Shown here: positions 29,766 to 38,112 of the stretch, piece by piece
Layout: every line of letters begins with the position of its first letter
Numbering within the stretch: position 1 is the stretch's first letter
Assembly (NCBI RefSeq): GCF_028816455.1
Contig: NZ_CP118246.1
Location: 2,234,001-2,298,000 of the forward strand
Direction: 5' to 3'
Length of the DNA: 64,000 bases
Source of the DNA: Devosia algicola
GTDB lineage: Bacteria; Pseudomonadota; Alphaproteobacteria; Rhizobiales; Devosiaceae
Made by a program: the position numbers and the translations under genes
Notes under the pieces: model-generated
Told to the model about the DNA's origin: nothing
The model's input: only the letters and a program-made list of their open reading frames with translations
The model's database searches: none

Positions 29766-29787
29766 GGGGGCGGTTAGCGCCGCCCCC
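29766..29787 (+). terminator. GC-rich hairpin between binding protein and ATPase genes
   Basis: GGGGGCGG pairs with CCGCCCCC across a 6-base loop, followed by CTTATT. Placed seven bases after the stop, it may partly terminate or stabilise the binding-protein message so that less ATPase and permease are made. Confidence 0.55.
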
Positions 29788-29813
29788 CTTATTGCCTCCA
29801 TTTCGAGTATGCA

Positions 29814-30956
29814 ATGCCCAAACAGCCACTGATCGCCGCCGATGCACGGCCTTGGCGCGACGCGACGGCCAAGCCGTTTGTCCGCATCAACAATGTTACC
29901 AAGAAATTTGCTGATGTCGCGGCGGTTTCCGACGTGTCATTGGAGATCTATCAGGGCGAACTGTTCTGCCTGCTGGGCGGGTCCGGTTCGGGAAAATCGA
30001 CGCTTTTGCGCATGTTGGCGGGCTTTGAAACGCCAACGGCGGGCACCATCGAGATCGATGGTCAGGACATGACAGCCGTGCCCCCCTATAGCCGTCCGGT
30101 CAACATGATGTTCCAGTCCTATGCGCTATTTCCGCACATGAACGTCGAACAGAATATCGCCTATGGGCTAAAACGCGAGAACATCGCAGCAACAGAAGTG
30201 GGCCAACGCGTTAACGAACTGTTAGCATTGGTGAAGCTTGCCGAGTACGGAAAGCGAAAACCCCACCAACTTTCCGGCGGTCAGCGCCAACGCGTCGCTC
30301 TGGCACGTGCGCTCGCCAAACGACCCAAACTGTTGCTGCTCGATGAGCCGCTGGGGGCGCTCGACAAGAAACTGCGTGAGGAGACACAGTTCGAACTGGT
30401 CAAGATTCAGGAAACGCTGGGCGTGACCTTTATCGTGGTCACGCACGATCAGGAAGAAGCTATGTCGTTGGCCACGCGCATCGGCGTGATGAACCAAGGC
30501 GAAATTGCTCAGATCGGCGAGCCGACCGACATTTATGAATTTCCCAATTCCCGTTTCGTCGCCAATTTCATCGGCTCGGCCAATATGTTCGAGGGCGTCG
30601 TAACCGAGGATGAATCTGATCATATCACCATCAGCTCGGCAGAGGCGGGATGCGATATTTACGTCGACCATGGCGTTGATTGTGCGCCCGAACAACGCCT
30701 GTGGTGGGCTATACGCCCGGAAAAAATCGTGCTGTCGCGTCAACGGCCAGATGGCGCAACCAACGTAACGCGCGGATTGGTAGACGATATCGGCTATCTC
30801 GGCGACACCAGCGTTTATCAGATTGTGCTCGACAGCGGTAAGCAGGTGCGCGTGACCAAAGCCAACACGCGGCGCGGCGATCTCGACGCGATCAAATGGG
30901 ATGAGCGGGTCTATCTCAGTTGGGCCGGCAATGCCGGGTCGGTGCTGACCGCATGA
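29814..30956 (+). CDS. Polyamine ABC transporter ATPase, PotG/PotA-like
   Basis: Cytoplasmic ATPase of 380 residues. Walker A GGSGSGKSTLLRML, Q-loop MFQSYALFPHMN, signature [15 protein letters not shown], Walker B LLLLDEPLGALDKK, switch [13 protein letters not shown]. The C-terminal TOBE domain (WWAIRPEKIVLSRQ) begins near residue 280. It overlaps the next permease by four bases. All ATP-binding motifs are intact; it energises the PotF-type importer. Confidence 0.92.
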   Translation: MPKQPLIAADARPWRDATAKPFVRINNVTKKFADVAAVSDVSLEIYQGELFCLLGGSGSGKSTLLRMLAGFETPTAGTIEIDGQDMTAVPPYSRPVNMMFQSYALFPHMNVEQNIAYGLKRENIAATEVGQRVNELLALVKLAEYGKRKPHQLSGGQRQRVALARALAKRPKLLLLDEPLGALDKKLREETQFELVKIQETLGVTFIVVTHDQEEAMSLATRIGVMNQGEIAQIGEPTDIYEFPNSRFVANFIGSANMFEGVVTEDESDHITISSAEAGCDIYVDHGVDCAPEQRLWWAIRPEKIVLSRQRPDGATNVTRGLVDDIGYLGDTSVYQIVLDSGKQVRVTKANTRRGDLDAIKWDERVYLSWAGNAGSVLTA

Positions 30957-31903
30957 ACCAAGCGCCAAAACCGCTGGAACGCCAGGGCCATCGTCCCTGG
31001 CAGCGCGCCGAACAGGCACTGCGCCGGATCGGCCTGTCAGGCCGGGCGCTGGTGATCATGGCGCCGGCGATCTGGCTGACAGTATTTTTCCTGATACCGC
31101 TGGCCGTGGTCTTCGGCATCTCACTATCGAGCAAACAATTTGGGCGCCCGCCCTATTCGAGCCTTTTGACCTTTGGCGAGGCCGGTACAGTGCAACTGAC
31201 ATTGCACCTGTCCAATTTCGTCAAACTGTTTTCCGACTCCCTTTATGTCAGCGCCTATCTCAATTCGATCAAGATCGCCGCCGTCGCCACAGTGATCGCA
31301 TTGGCGCTGGGCTATCCGATGGCCTACTTCATCGCCCGCGCCTCGGATCGTTGGCGCAATGTGCTGTTGATGCTGGTCATCCTGCCCTTCTGGACCTCGT
31401 TTCTGTTGCGCGTTTATGCACTGACCGGTTTTATGCGCGGCAATGGCGTCATCAACAATTTTCTCGGGCTGTTCGGCATCGATCCGCTGATCATGATGCA
31501 GACCGATTTTGCCGTCTATGTCGGTATCGTCTATACCTATCTGCCGTTCATGATCCTGCCGCTCTATACCAATCTGGTCAAACTCGACGAGGCGTTGCTG
31601 GAGGCGTCTGCTGACCTTGGCGCCCGCCCCTACCGCACCTTTCTCGCCATCACGCTGCCCCTGTCAGTGCCGGGCATTGTTGCGGGTTCCATGCTGGTAT
31701 TCATTCCCGCCATTGGCGAGTTTGTCATTCCCTCGCTGCTGGGCGGCCCCGGCACGCTGATGATTGGCCGGGTGTTGTGGGACGAATTTTTCTCCAATAC
31801 CAACTGGCCGCGCGCCGCTGCCGTGGCTATCGCCATGCTGGTGGTGGTCGTAGTGCCAATCATGCTGATGCAACGCGCCCAAAGTGCCACGGTGGAGCGG
31901 TAA
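30953..31903 (+). CDS. Polyamine ABC permease, PotH/PotB-like
   Basis: Inner-membrane permease of 316 residues with six predicted helices; typical stretches MAPAIWLTVFFLIPLAVVFGISLS, LPFWTSFLLRVYALTGFMRGNGVIN and the EAA loop EASADLGARPYRTFLAITLPLSVPGI. Its start overlaps the ATPase stop (ATGA). The N terminus carries about 35 polar residues before the first helix. It pairs with the following PotI-like permease, one base after its stop. Confidence 0.9.
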   Translation: MNQAPKPLERQGHRPWQRAEQALRRIGLSGRALVIMAPAIWLTVFFLIPLAVVFGISLSSKQFGRPPYSSLLTFGEAGTVQLTLHLSNFVKLFSDSLYVSAYLNSIKIAAVATVIALALGYPMAYFIARASDRWRNVLLMLVILPFWTSFLLRVYALTGFMRGNGVINNFLGLFGIDPLIMMQTDFAVYVGIVYTYLPFMILPLYTNLVKLDEALLEASADLGARPYRTFLAITLPLSVPGIVAGSMLVFIPAIGEFVIPSLLGGPGTLMIGRVLWDEFFSNTNWPRAAAVAIAMLVVVVVPIMLMQRAQSATVER

Positions 31904-32731
31904 ATGCGCAAGGGCTGGTTTCTGCCGACCGCGGCAATTTTGGGATTTACGTTCCTTTACGCGCCGATTATTTCGCTGGTTGTGTTCTCGTTTAACGAGA
32001 ACCGGCTGGTAACAGTCTGGTCCGGCTTTTCACTGAAATGGTATGGTGAACTGTTCGCCGACCCTCAGATATTGGGCGCTGCCGGCCTGTCATTGCAGAT
32101 CGCCTTTGCCAGCGCCAGCATCGCACTGGTGCTGGGCACGCTGATGGCAATCGCGCTGGTGCGCTTTCGCCGTTTTCGTGGTCGCACCATGCTCGCCGGC
32201 ATGATATCGGCGCCCCTTGTCATGCCCGACGTTATTACCGGGCTGTCGCTCCTATTGCTGTTCGTGGCCATGGAGTCCCTGTTCGGCTGGCCTGCCGGGC
32301 GCGGCACCATGACCATCATCATTGCCCATACAACTTTTTGCATGGCCTATGTGTTTGTGGTGGTGCAATCGCGACTGGTCGACATGGATATCAGCCTCGA
32401 AGAAGCCGCCATGGATCTTGGGGCCACCCCGCTTAGGGTCTTTATCGACATCACGCTGCCTATCATCGCCCCGGCGCTGATATCGGGATGGCTCCTCGGA
32501 TTCACACTGTCGCTGGACGATCTGGTGATCTCCAGCTTTGTCTCCGGCCCCGGCTCATCGACCCTGCCCATGGTGATCTTTTCCAAAATCAAACTGGGCG
32601 TTTCACCCGACGTCAATGCGCTGGCCACCATCATCATCGGGCTCGTCGCACTGGGGGTTGGCGTGGCAACAGCGCTGCAATTGCGCGGTCAGCGAAAGCC
32701 TTATTCCAGAGTGGGTCGGGCGCAAAAGTGA
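31904..32731 (+). CDS. Polyamine ABC permease, PotI/PotC-like
   Basis: A 275-residue permease with six predicted helices (FTFLYAPIISLVVFSFNENRLVTVWSGFSLKWYGELF) and EAA loop LEEAAMDLGATPLRVFIDITLPIIAP. The stretch SLDDLVISSFVSGPGSSTLPMVIFS is characteristic of PotC/PotI. It begins immediately after the previous stop and ends the transporter operon. A 24-codon ORF with a very strong ribosome-binding site follows about 100 bases downstream. Confidence 0.9.
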   Translation: MRKGWFLPTAAILGFTFLYAPIISLVVFSFNENRLVTVWSGFSLKWYGELFADPQILGAAGLSLQIAFASASIALVLGTLMAIALVRFRRFRGRTMLAGMISAPLVMPDVITGLSLLLLFVAMESLFGWPAGRGTMTIIIAHTTFCMAYVFVVVQSRLVDMDISLEEAAMDLGATPLRVFIDITLPIIAPALISGWLLGFTLSLDDLVISSFVSGPGSSTLPMVIFSKIKLGVSPDVNALATIIIGLVALGVGVATALQLRGQRKPYSRVGRAQK

Positions 32732-32814
32732 ACGGGACAATCGCACCGATTGTTCCAAGTGTCTTTACAGACTGGAAAATCCGGCGCATCCTCTACCAAT
32801 GTTCAACTAACGTG

Positions 32815-32827
32815 AAGGAGGTGATCC
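32815..32827 (+). promoter_or_regulatory. Extended Shine-Dalgarno site
   Basis: AAGGAGGTGATCC is fully complementary to the conserved 3' end of 16S rRNA (anti-SD CCTCCTTT and flanking GGATCA) and ends one base before the ATG at 32829. It is by far the strongest ribosome-binding site noticed in the window and is the main reason to accept the tiny ORF behind it. Confidence 0.75.
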
Positions 32828-32828
32828 A

Positions 32829-32903
32829 ATGTCTAATGAGATTACGGCGCTCAATGAGGGTCTTGGATATGAGGTGAAATTGTTCGGGGCGATCCTCGGA
32901 TAG
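32829..32903 (+). CDS. 24-residue peptide of unknown function
   Basis: Encodes MSNEITALNEGLGYEVKLFG plus AILG and stop. Evidence for a real gene: an extended perfect ribosome-binding site, about 100 bases of clear upstream sequence after the polyamine permease, and a strong terminator 57 bases downstream, so it could be its own short transcript or the tail of the operon. The core GYEVKLF resembles the GxEVTxY core of PqqA, the PQQ precursor, but the crosslinked Tyr is Phe here and no pqq gene is in the window. It could be a RiPP precursor, a leader peptide or a small membrane-associated regulator. Function unknown. Confidence 0.5.
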   Translation: MSNEITALNEGLGYEVKLFGAILG

Positions 32904-32959
32904 TACCTACTTCCTTCGGACTGCCAGTCAGTCAGGCTCATGAGGCCGAATACTCATGG

Positions 32960-32986
32960 GAGGGTCGCCGCGAGGCGACCCTCTTT
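32960..32986 (+). terminator. Rho-independent terminator
   Basis: Perfect 10-bp stem GAGGGTCGCC / GGCGACCCTC closed by a GCGA (GNRA) tetraloop and followed by TTT. It ends the polyamine operon and/or the transcript of the 24-codon ORF. Confidence 0.8.
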
Positions 32987-33054
32987 GCATGTTGATAGAT
33001 ATAGGTGCCGTCGCCCACCGCCTTTAATTAAGCCGGCAATGCATCGCTCCCGGT

Positions 33055-33186
33055 TCAGTCGAGCACCAAGGGCAATTCCAGGCCCGACGCCACGCCCAAT
33101 TCCTGAGCATGAGCGGTAATGACAAATCCCAATGCCAGCGCGGCTATAAGCCCAGCTACCGCAACATATTTTACCATCAACGCCAT
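33055..33186 (-). CDS. 43-residue secreted or membrane-anchored peptide
   Basis: ATG at 33186 is preceded by GGAGGTCACT, a good ribosome-binding site. The product begins MALMVKYVAVAGLIAALALG, a hydrophobic signal-type helix ending FVITAHAQ, and leaves a short tail ELGVASGLELPLVLD. It resembles many small exported proteins of unknown role in this group. It stands alone between the terminator and the Rrf2 gene, same strand. No homolog recognised. Confidence 0.5.
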   Translation of the reverse strand: MALMVKYVAVAGLIAALALGFVITAHAQELGVASGLELPLVLD

Positions 33187-33381
33187 AGTGACCTCCACAT
33201 GGTTAGAGCTATACCCTAGCGTATTAGTAGAGATTAATAAAGCCCTTACGCAAACCATCCTACCGCCATTTTGGAGAATATCATTTCTACAAGGCAATAA
33301 TCGGGGTAAAATCCGGTTAATGTCGGACATATACGGGTGGTTGGCGCAACTTTGTTTCAAACCCCTAATCGTGGGGTCGCG

Positions 33382-33810
33382 TCAAAGTTCGGCACCCGTC
33401 CCGGCCAACGCATCGGCGACACTGGTGCTATCGAGAACTTGTCGGGTTGCCATGGCAACGCGCATGAACACATGGCGCACCTCGCAATTGGTCTCATTGG
33501 AACAATCGTCACATTTGCGGTAGGCGATCAGGGAAAGGCAGGGCAGCGGCGCCACCGGCCCGTCGATAAGACGCAACACCTCACCGAAACGAATGTCCTC
33601 CGGCGCCCGCAACAGGCAATAGCCACCGCTTCGCCCCCTGAGGCTGGTCACGAACCCCGCCCGCTTCAATTCGAGCAGAATCTGCTCCAGGAATTTTTTC
33701 GGAATAGCCTGTTGTTGGGATATTTCGCCGATCACCATCGTCTTGCCCTGCCCCGCCTTGGCCAGTGACACCAGCGCCCGCAGCGCATATTTGGCTTTTT
33801 GCGAAATCAT
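33382..33810 (-). CDS. Rrf2-family transcriptional regulator
   Basis: A 142-residue winged-helix regulator: MISQKAKYALRALVSLAKAG, EISQQQAIPKKFLEQILLELKRAGFVTSLRGRSGGYCLLR. The C-terminal half holds a cysteine group (PLPCLS, then KCDDCSNETNCEVR) suited to binding an Fe-S cluster, as in IscR/RirA/NsrR. It probably senses iron, redox or cysteine status. It lies just downstream of the KefB-type antiporter (19 bases), possibly co-transcribed. Targets unknown. Confidence 0.87.
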   Translation of the reverse strand: MISQKAKYALRALVSLAKAGQGKTMVIGEISQQQAIPKKFLEQILLELKRAGFVTSLRGRSGGYCLLRAPEDIRFGEVLRLIDGPVAPLPCLSLIAYRKCDDCSNETNCEVRHVFMRVAMATRQVLDSTSVADALAGTGAEL

Positions 33811-33829
33811 GCCGGGCCCACTATTCCAC

Positions 33830-36151
33830 TCAATCTTTGGGTTCGGGTTTTACCGGCGGTGCCGCAATATCACTGGGCTCGTCGTTCGACTCGGAATTGT
33901 CCTCCGATGCTGGCGGCGGACCTAAAATGATTACTTCATCCGCCACGTCCGCAGCGTCGTCCTCACTATCGGTGCCTTCCGTGACGTCAATCGTCGTGGT
34001 CTCCTCAGGCACTGTGTCGGTGCCAGCGTCTTTGGGCGTACTGCTAGTTTCGCTGACACCCGCGTCAGGCAGATCGGCGTCTTGCGCCTGCATCTTGGGG
34101 CTCTTGGCGGCAGTGCCCTCAACTTCAGCGACGGCCTTGCGATCAGGATCGTCGTCAAAATCCTGCTCTATCTCCTCGACCGGCGCCGCGGAGCCGGAGT
34201 CGGAGTCGGAGTCGGAGTCGGGAAGTTCAGCCATATTTTCGGGCGCCGCAATAATCGCCTCTGGATCGGTTTCCACCACCTCGCTGGCGGTTGCGGTGAT
34301 GATGACATTTTCGGCGGGATCCAGCCGAACCTCGTCCTCGACACCGGCGGCAGCCGCATTGCCGCGTTCGCCGGCAAACCAAGCCAGCATGCCCAGACCA
34401 ATCTCACGTTCGCCCATAACCACGATATCGGCACCAAGCCCGCTCAGATAACTCTGCTCCTCGTCCGAATAAGCCCGCGCAATAATATGCAGGCCCGGAT
34501 TGAGCCGGCGCGCCTGCTCGGTGACCTGACCGGCTTCAAAGGCATTTGGAATGGCGATCATGAGTGTTTTTGCCCCCGCCACGTTGGCGAGTTCAAGCAC
34601 CTCAACGCTGGCGGCATTGCCCACAATGACCTCGATACCCAACTCACGCGCTGCCGCAATACTGGCGTCCGAATCCTCAACCACCACCAGTGGCGCGCCA
34701 CGCGCATGAAGCCCCGCGCCCACGACACCCCCTACGCGGCCGAACCCGACCAAAATCGTATGATCGCTGAGACTGGTTGGCTCGATGACGATCTCGTCAT
34801 CCTCGTCGACAACAGCTTCGACGGGCTCAACCTCGGCTTCTTGGAGCGTCGCTTGTGCTTCTCCCGGCTCAACCCGCTCAGCCTCTGGCTCGGCCGGTGG
34901 CACACGCGGCGGCGTCGAACGGGCTTCCATCGCCGGTCGCACCAGATCAAGCACCCAGAACACGGCCGGGTTGAGCACGATCGAGATCAGCGCCCCGGCC
35001 AGGATCAGGTTCTGGCCCTCGACAGGTAGAATGGCCAGGGACACTCCGAGACTAGCCAGAATGAACGAAAATTCACCGATCTGCGCCAAGCTCGCCGAAA
35101 TCGTCAACGCCGTCGATACCGATCGTCCGAACAGGCGAACGATGCCAAAGGCGGCAAGTGACTTGCCGATCACGATGATGAACACTGTCGCCAGTACTTC
35201 AAGCGGATTGCTGACGATGATCGATGGATCGAACAACATGCCGATCGAGACAAAAAACAGGACCGAAAAGGCGTCGCGCAGCGGCAGCGTTTCCTGGGCA
35301 GCGCGATGGCTCAGTTCACTTTCGGACAAGATCATCCCGGCAAAGAATGCACCCAGCGCAATCGAAACCCCAAACAGCACTGCCGACCCCAGGGCGACAC
35401 CAAGAGCAATGGCCAGAACCGCCAGGCGAAACAGTTCGCGCGAACCGGTATGGGCGGTATGGTGCAATGCCCAGGGAATAATGCGTCGGCCAACAATCAG
35501 CATGAAACCGACAAAAGCGGCCATTTTGACCAGCGTCAGGCCCAAAATGCCCCAGATACCGACCTGCATGCCCACAATCCGCTCGACAAAGGTCACGAGG
35601 GGATCATGGACCACCGCATCGCCACCCGACAGACTGGCAAAGGCGGGGATCAGCACCAGCGCCAGCACCATCGATATATCTTCAACGATCAGCCACCCGA
35701 CAGCGATCTTGCCACGTTCGGTTTCGATCAACCGCCTGTCCTGCAGCGCCTTGAGCAGAACCACCGTCGAGGCGACCGACAGGGCGAGGCCGAAAATCAG
35801 GCCCGCGCCCGGCCCCCAGCCCATCAGCATGCCCATGCCCAGACCCAACAATGTCGCCAGAACGATTTGGGCCAACGCACCGGGAATGGCCAGCGCCCGC
35901 ACACTCATCAAATCCTTGAGCGAAAAGTGCAGCCCCACCCCGAACATCAGCAGCACCACGCCAAGTTCGGCCAGTTCATTGGCCAGATCCTGATCGGCAA
36001 CGAAGCCCGGCGTTGCCGGACCGACCATGACGCCTGCAACCAGATAGCCCACCAGCGGCGGTAGGCGGAACCGGTTGGCGATCATGCCCAGAATATAGGC
36101 CAGCACCAATCCACCGACGATCATCGAGATCAAGGGCGTGTCATGGTGCAT
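33830..36151 (-). CDS. KefB/YbaL-type monovalent cation:proton antiporter (CPA2) with acidic extensions
   Basis: Inner-membrane antiporter of 773 residues. The N-terminal half has about twelve helices opening PLISMIVGGLVLAYILGMIANRFRLPPLVGYLVAGVMVGPATPGF. A TrkA-N NAD-binding domain follows near residue 460 (HTILVGFGRVGGVVGAGLHARGAPLVVVEDSD). Two unusual acidic low-complexity segments are present: a Glu/Pro-rich linker between the halves and a C-terminal tail of about 150 residues with a DSDSDSDSGS run. GGAGGAA precedes the ATG. The core matches YbaL-like proteins; the tail is not part of the standard family. Confidence 0.87.
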   Translation of the reverse strand: MHHDTPLISMIVGGLVLAYILGMIANRFRLPPLVGYLVAGVMVGPATPGFVADQDLANELAELGVVLLMFGVGLHFSLKDLMSVRALAIPGALAQIVLATLLGLGMGMLMGWGPGAGLIFGLALSVASTVVLLKALQDRRLIETERGKIAVGWLIVEDISMVLALVLIPAFASLSGGDAVVHDPLVTFVERIVGMQVGIWGILGLTLVKMAAFVGFMLIVGRRIIPWALHHTAHTGSRELFRLAVLAIALGVALGSAVLFGVSIALGAFFAGMILSESELSHRAAQETLPLRDAFSVLFFVSIGMLFDPSIIVSNPLEVLATVFIIVIGKSLAAFGIVRLFGRSVSTALTISASLAQIGEFSFILASLGVSLAILPVEGQNLILAGALISIVLNPAVFWVLDLVRPAMEARSTPPRVPPAEPEAERVEPGEAQATLQEAEVEPVEAVVDEDDEIVIEPTSLSDHTILVGFGRVGGVVGAGLHARGAPLVVVEDSDASIAAARELGIEVIVGNAASVEVLELANVAGAKTLMIAIPNAFEAGQVTEQARRLNPGLHIIARAYSDEEQSYLSGLGADIVVMGEREIGLGMLAWFAGERGNAAAAGVEDEVRLDPAENVIITATASEVVETDPEAIIAAPENMAELPDSDSDSDSGSAAPVEEIEQDFDDDPDRKAVAEVEGTAAKSPKMQAQDADLPDAGVSETSSTPKDAGTDTVPEETTTIDVTEGTDSEDDAADVADEVIILGPPPASEDNSESNDEPSDIAAPPVKPEPKD
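34196..34219 (-). repeat. Hexanucleotide microsatellite inside antiporter gene
   Basis: Four exact tandem copies of GGAGTC (plus strand) encode alternating Asp-Ser in the antiporter tail. Because the unit is six bases, slippage would change tail length by two residues without breaking the frame. Confidence 0.85.
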
Positions 36152-36340
36152 GCAAATTCCTCCGGGGACTTAGGCGTTGAACAGTGAACTGGAAACCACA
36201 GGATGAGCGATAGCGTCGCTGGACGCAAGGACCAGAAATCGCAAAGACCCCAGACCTTTGGCTAATATTGCGAACAATATTTGTCCCGCTCATAAATGGG
36301 TCAAGTTTGTTCCCATCATGACGCAACGCAGCGTGATAGC

Positions 36341-37429
36341 TTAGCTGACAACAGTAATTTTTTCGGCGGCGCGGGTAATGCCTGTATAAAGCCAGCGCGC
36401 CCGCTCCTCGCGGAACACAAAACTTTCGTCGAACAGATAGACACTGTCCCACTGACTGCCCTGTGCCTTGTGCACAGTCAGGCAATAGCCAAAGGTGAAT
36501 TCGTCATATTGGCGCCGCTCCGGCCAGGCCATCTTGTCTTCTTCGCCTGCAAAGAACGCCTTGTGGGTCAAGACCTTGGCTTCGCCCCGCCCTTCATCGT
36601 CCGCCAGCAGCAATTGATATTTGCCGTTGGCCTTGCGATTGACCTCGGTCACGATCCAGATTTGGCCATTGAGCAGTTTCTTGCGCGGATTATTGCGCAG
36701 GCACACCATACGGTCCCCGGTGACAGGCTCGTGGAAGGGCAGGCCCTTGAGTTCGCGCAGCCGGTCGTTGTACTGCAGCCGCGTCCGGTTGCGACCCACC
36801 AGCACCTGATCGGCCTCCAGCACCGCACCACGATCAACATCCTCGCGCGCCACCACCAGGCTTTCTCCATAGCGCCCGCGTTCGAGATAACCGCCCTCGC
36901 GAATGTCCATCGACAGGCGAATGATCGGATTGTCCGAGGCCTGCCGATGAATTTCAGTCAGCATGATGTCAGGCTCGTCGCTGGTAAAAAAACCGGCACC
37001 CTGCACCGGCGGCAGTTGGAACGGATCGCCCAGCACCAAAACCTTGGTGTCAAAGCTCAACAGATCCCGTCCCAATTGCTCGTCCACCATCGAGACTTCA
37101 TCTATTACGATAAGATCGGCGTCTGCGGCCGGGGACTCAGGATCGAGCACAAAGCGCGGCTCGCCCTCTTTTTCCGAAACCAGCGAATAGATCAGCGAAT
37201 GGATGGTCTGGGCGCCCTTGCAGCCCCGCTTGCGCATGACCAGCGCCGCCTTGCCGGTAAAAGCGGCATATTTGACCGATTTTACGTCCTGGGCCAGATG
37301 CACGGCCAGCGTCGATTTGCCCGTACCCGCCCAACCGAACAGGCGAAAAACCTGCGGCCCCGACTTGTCCTTGAGCCAGGCCGCAACAGCCACCAACGCC
37401 TCATCCTGTTGAGCAGACCAATCAACCAT
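36341..37429 (-). CDS. RecD-like/UvrD-C ATP-dependent helicase (single-protein, SF1)
   Basis: A 362-residue SF1B helicase. Walker A LFGWAGTGKSTLAVHLA (residues about 30-45), FTGKAALVMRKRG, Walker B DLIVIDEVSMVDEQ, motif III VLVLGDPFQLPPV, motif IV-like EIHRQA, motif V FGYCLTVHKAQGSQWDSVYLFDES and motif VI RWLYTGITRA. It is much shorter than RecD, so it is a stand-alone helicase of the RecD-like group rather than a RecBCD subunit. Its start abuts the FAH gene stop (overlap of one base). Confidence 0.85.
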   Translation of the reverse strand: MVDWSAQQDEALVAVAAWLKDKSGPQVFRLFGWAGTGKSTLAVHLAQDVKSVKYAAFTGKAALVMRKRGCKGAQTIHSLIYSLVSEKEGEPRFVLDPESPAADADLIVIDEVSMVDEQLGRDLLSFDTKVLVLGDPFQLPPVQGAGFFTSDEPDIMLTEIHRQASDNPIIRLSMDIREGGYLERGRYGESLVVAREDVDRGAVLEADQVLVGRNRTRLQYNDRLRELKGLPFHEPVTGDRMVCLRNNPRKKLLNGQIWIVTEVNRKANGKYQLLLADDEGRGEAKVLTHKAFFAGEEDKMAWPERRQYDEFTFGYCLTVHKAQGSQWDSVYLFDESFVFREERARWLYTGITRAAEKITVVS

Positions 37430-38112
37430 TAAACGATAATCGTGCGTAGGCTGCCCACGCCGACGATCTCGGCTTCGAGCACATCGCCGCGTTCGACCGG
37501 GCCGACACCGGCCGGTGTGCCGGTCATGATCAAATCCCCCGCCTTGAGGCTGACGAATTGGGACAGATGGGCGATGGTCTCGGCCACGCCCCAGATCTGG
37601 TCGGCCAGATCACCGCGCTGTTGCGGAGCGCCATTGACGCTCAAAGTGATGCTGCCTTTGTCCGGATGGCCGATCTGGGTCACAGGCTCGATGCTCGACA
37701 TTGGGGCTGATTGATCGAACCCCTTGGCCATTTCCCATGGTTTACCAGCTTTTTTTGCCGCTGCCTGCAAATCGCGGCGGGTCATGTCAAGGCCCACTGC
37801 ATACCCGTAGACATGTTCCAGCGCTGAACCCACCGCGATATTCTCTCCGCCCTGCCCGATAGCCACGACCAGTTCCACTTCAGGGTGCAGATCAGCAGTC
37901 TGCGGCGGATAGGGCGTCGAGGCGCCGCCAACAATCACCGCATCCGCTGGTTTGGCGAAAAAGAACGGCGGTTCGCGATCATCATGGCCCATTTCACGGG
38001 CATGTTCGGCATAATTGCGCCCCACGCAATAAATGCGATGAACCGCAAACAGGCCACCGCGCGCAATGGGCACACTGGGCGGCGACGGCGGCGCAAACAG
38101 GAAATCACTCAC
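37429..38112 (-). CDS. Fumarylacetoacetate hydrolase family protein
   Basis: Divalent-metal hydrolase/decarboxylase family, 227 residues. Signatures: [41 protein letters not shown] (metal-binding Glu), [25 protein letters not shown] and [17 protein letters not shown]. Such proteins act on acylpyruvates or related diketo acids. The gene overlaps the aldo/keto reductase by eight bases and the helicase by one, suggesting one transcript. Specific substrate unknown. Confidence 0.9.
   Translation of the reverse strand: MSDFLFAPPSPPSVPIARGGLFAVHRIYCVGRNYAEHAREMGHDDREPPFFFAKPADAVIVGGASTPYPPQTADLHPEVELVVAIGQGGENIAVGSALEHVYGYAVGLDMTRRDLQAAAKKAGKPWEMAKGFDQSAPMSSIEPVTQIGHPDKGSITLSVNGAPQQRGDLADQIWGVAETIAHLSQFVSLKAGDLIMTGTPAGVGPVERGDVLEAEIVGVGSLRTIIV

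Noticed and set aside
32829..32903. Calling the 24-codon ORF pqqA
   Set aside because: The tyrosine needed for the crosslink is replaced by phenylalanine, and no pqqBCDE genes are present in the window.
34196..34219. CRISPR-like repeat
   Set aside because: It is a contiguous hexanucleotide microsatellite without spacers, inside a coding sequence.
34785..35993. A 402-codon plus-strand frame inside the antiporter gene
   Set aside because: Serine/threonine/arginine-rich shadow of the antiporter; no ribosome-binding site or family resemblance.
36968..37690. GAGCCTG sites in the helicase and FAH genes as further insertion sites
   Set aside because: These genes read through in frame with normal family sequence (for example HEPVTGD and IEPVTQ), so GAGCCTG is genuine there.
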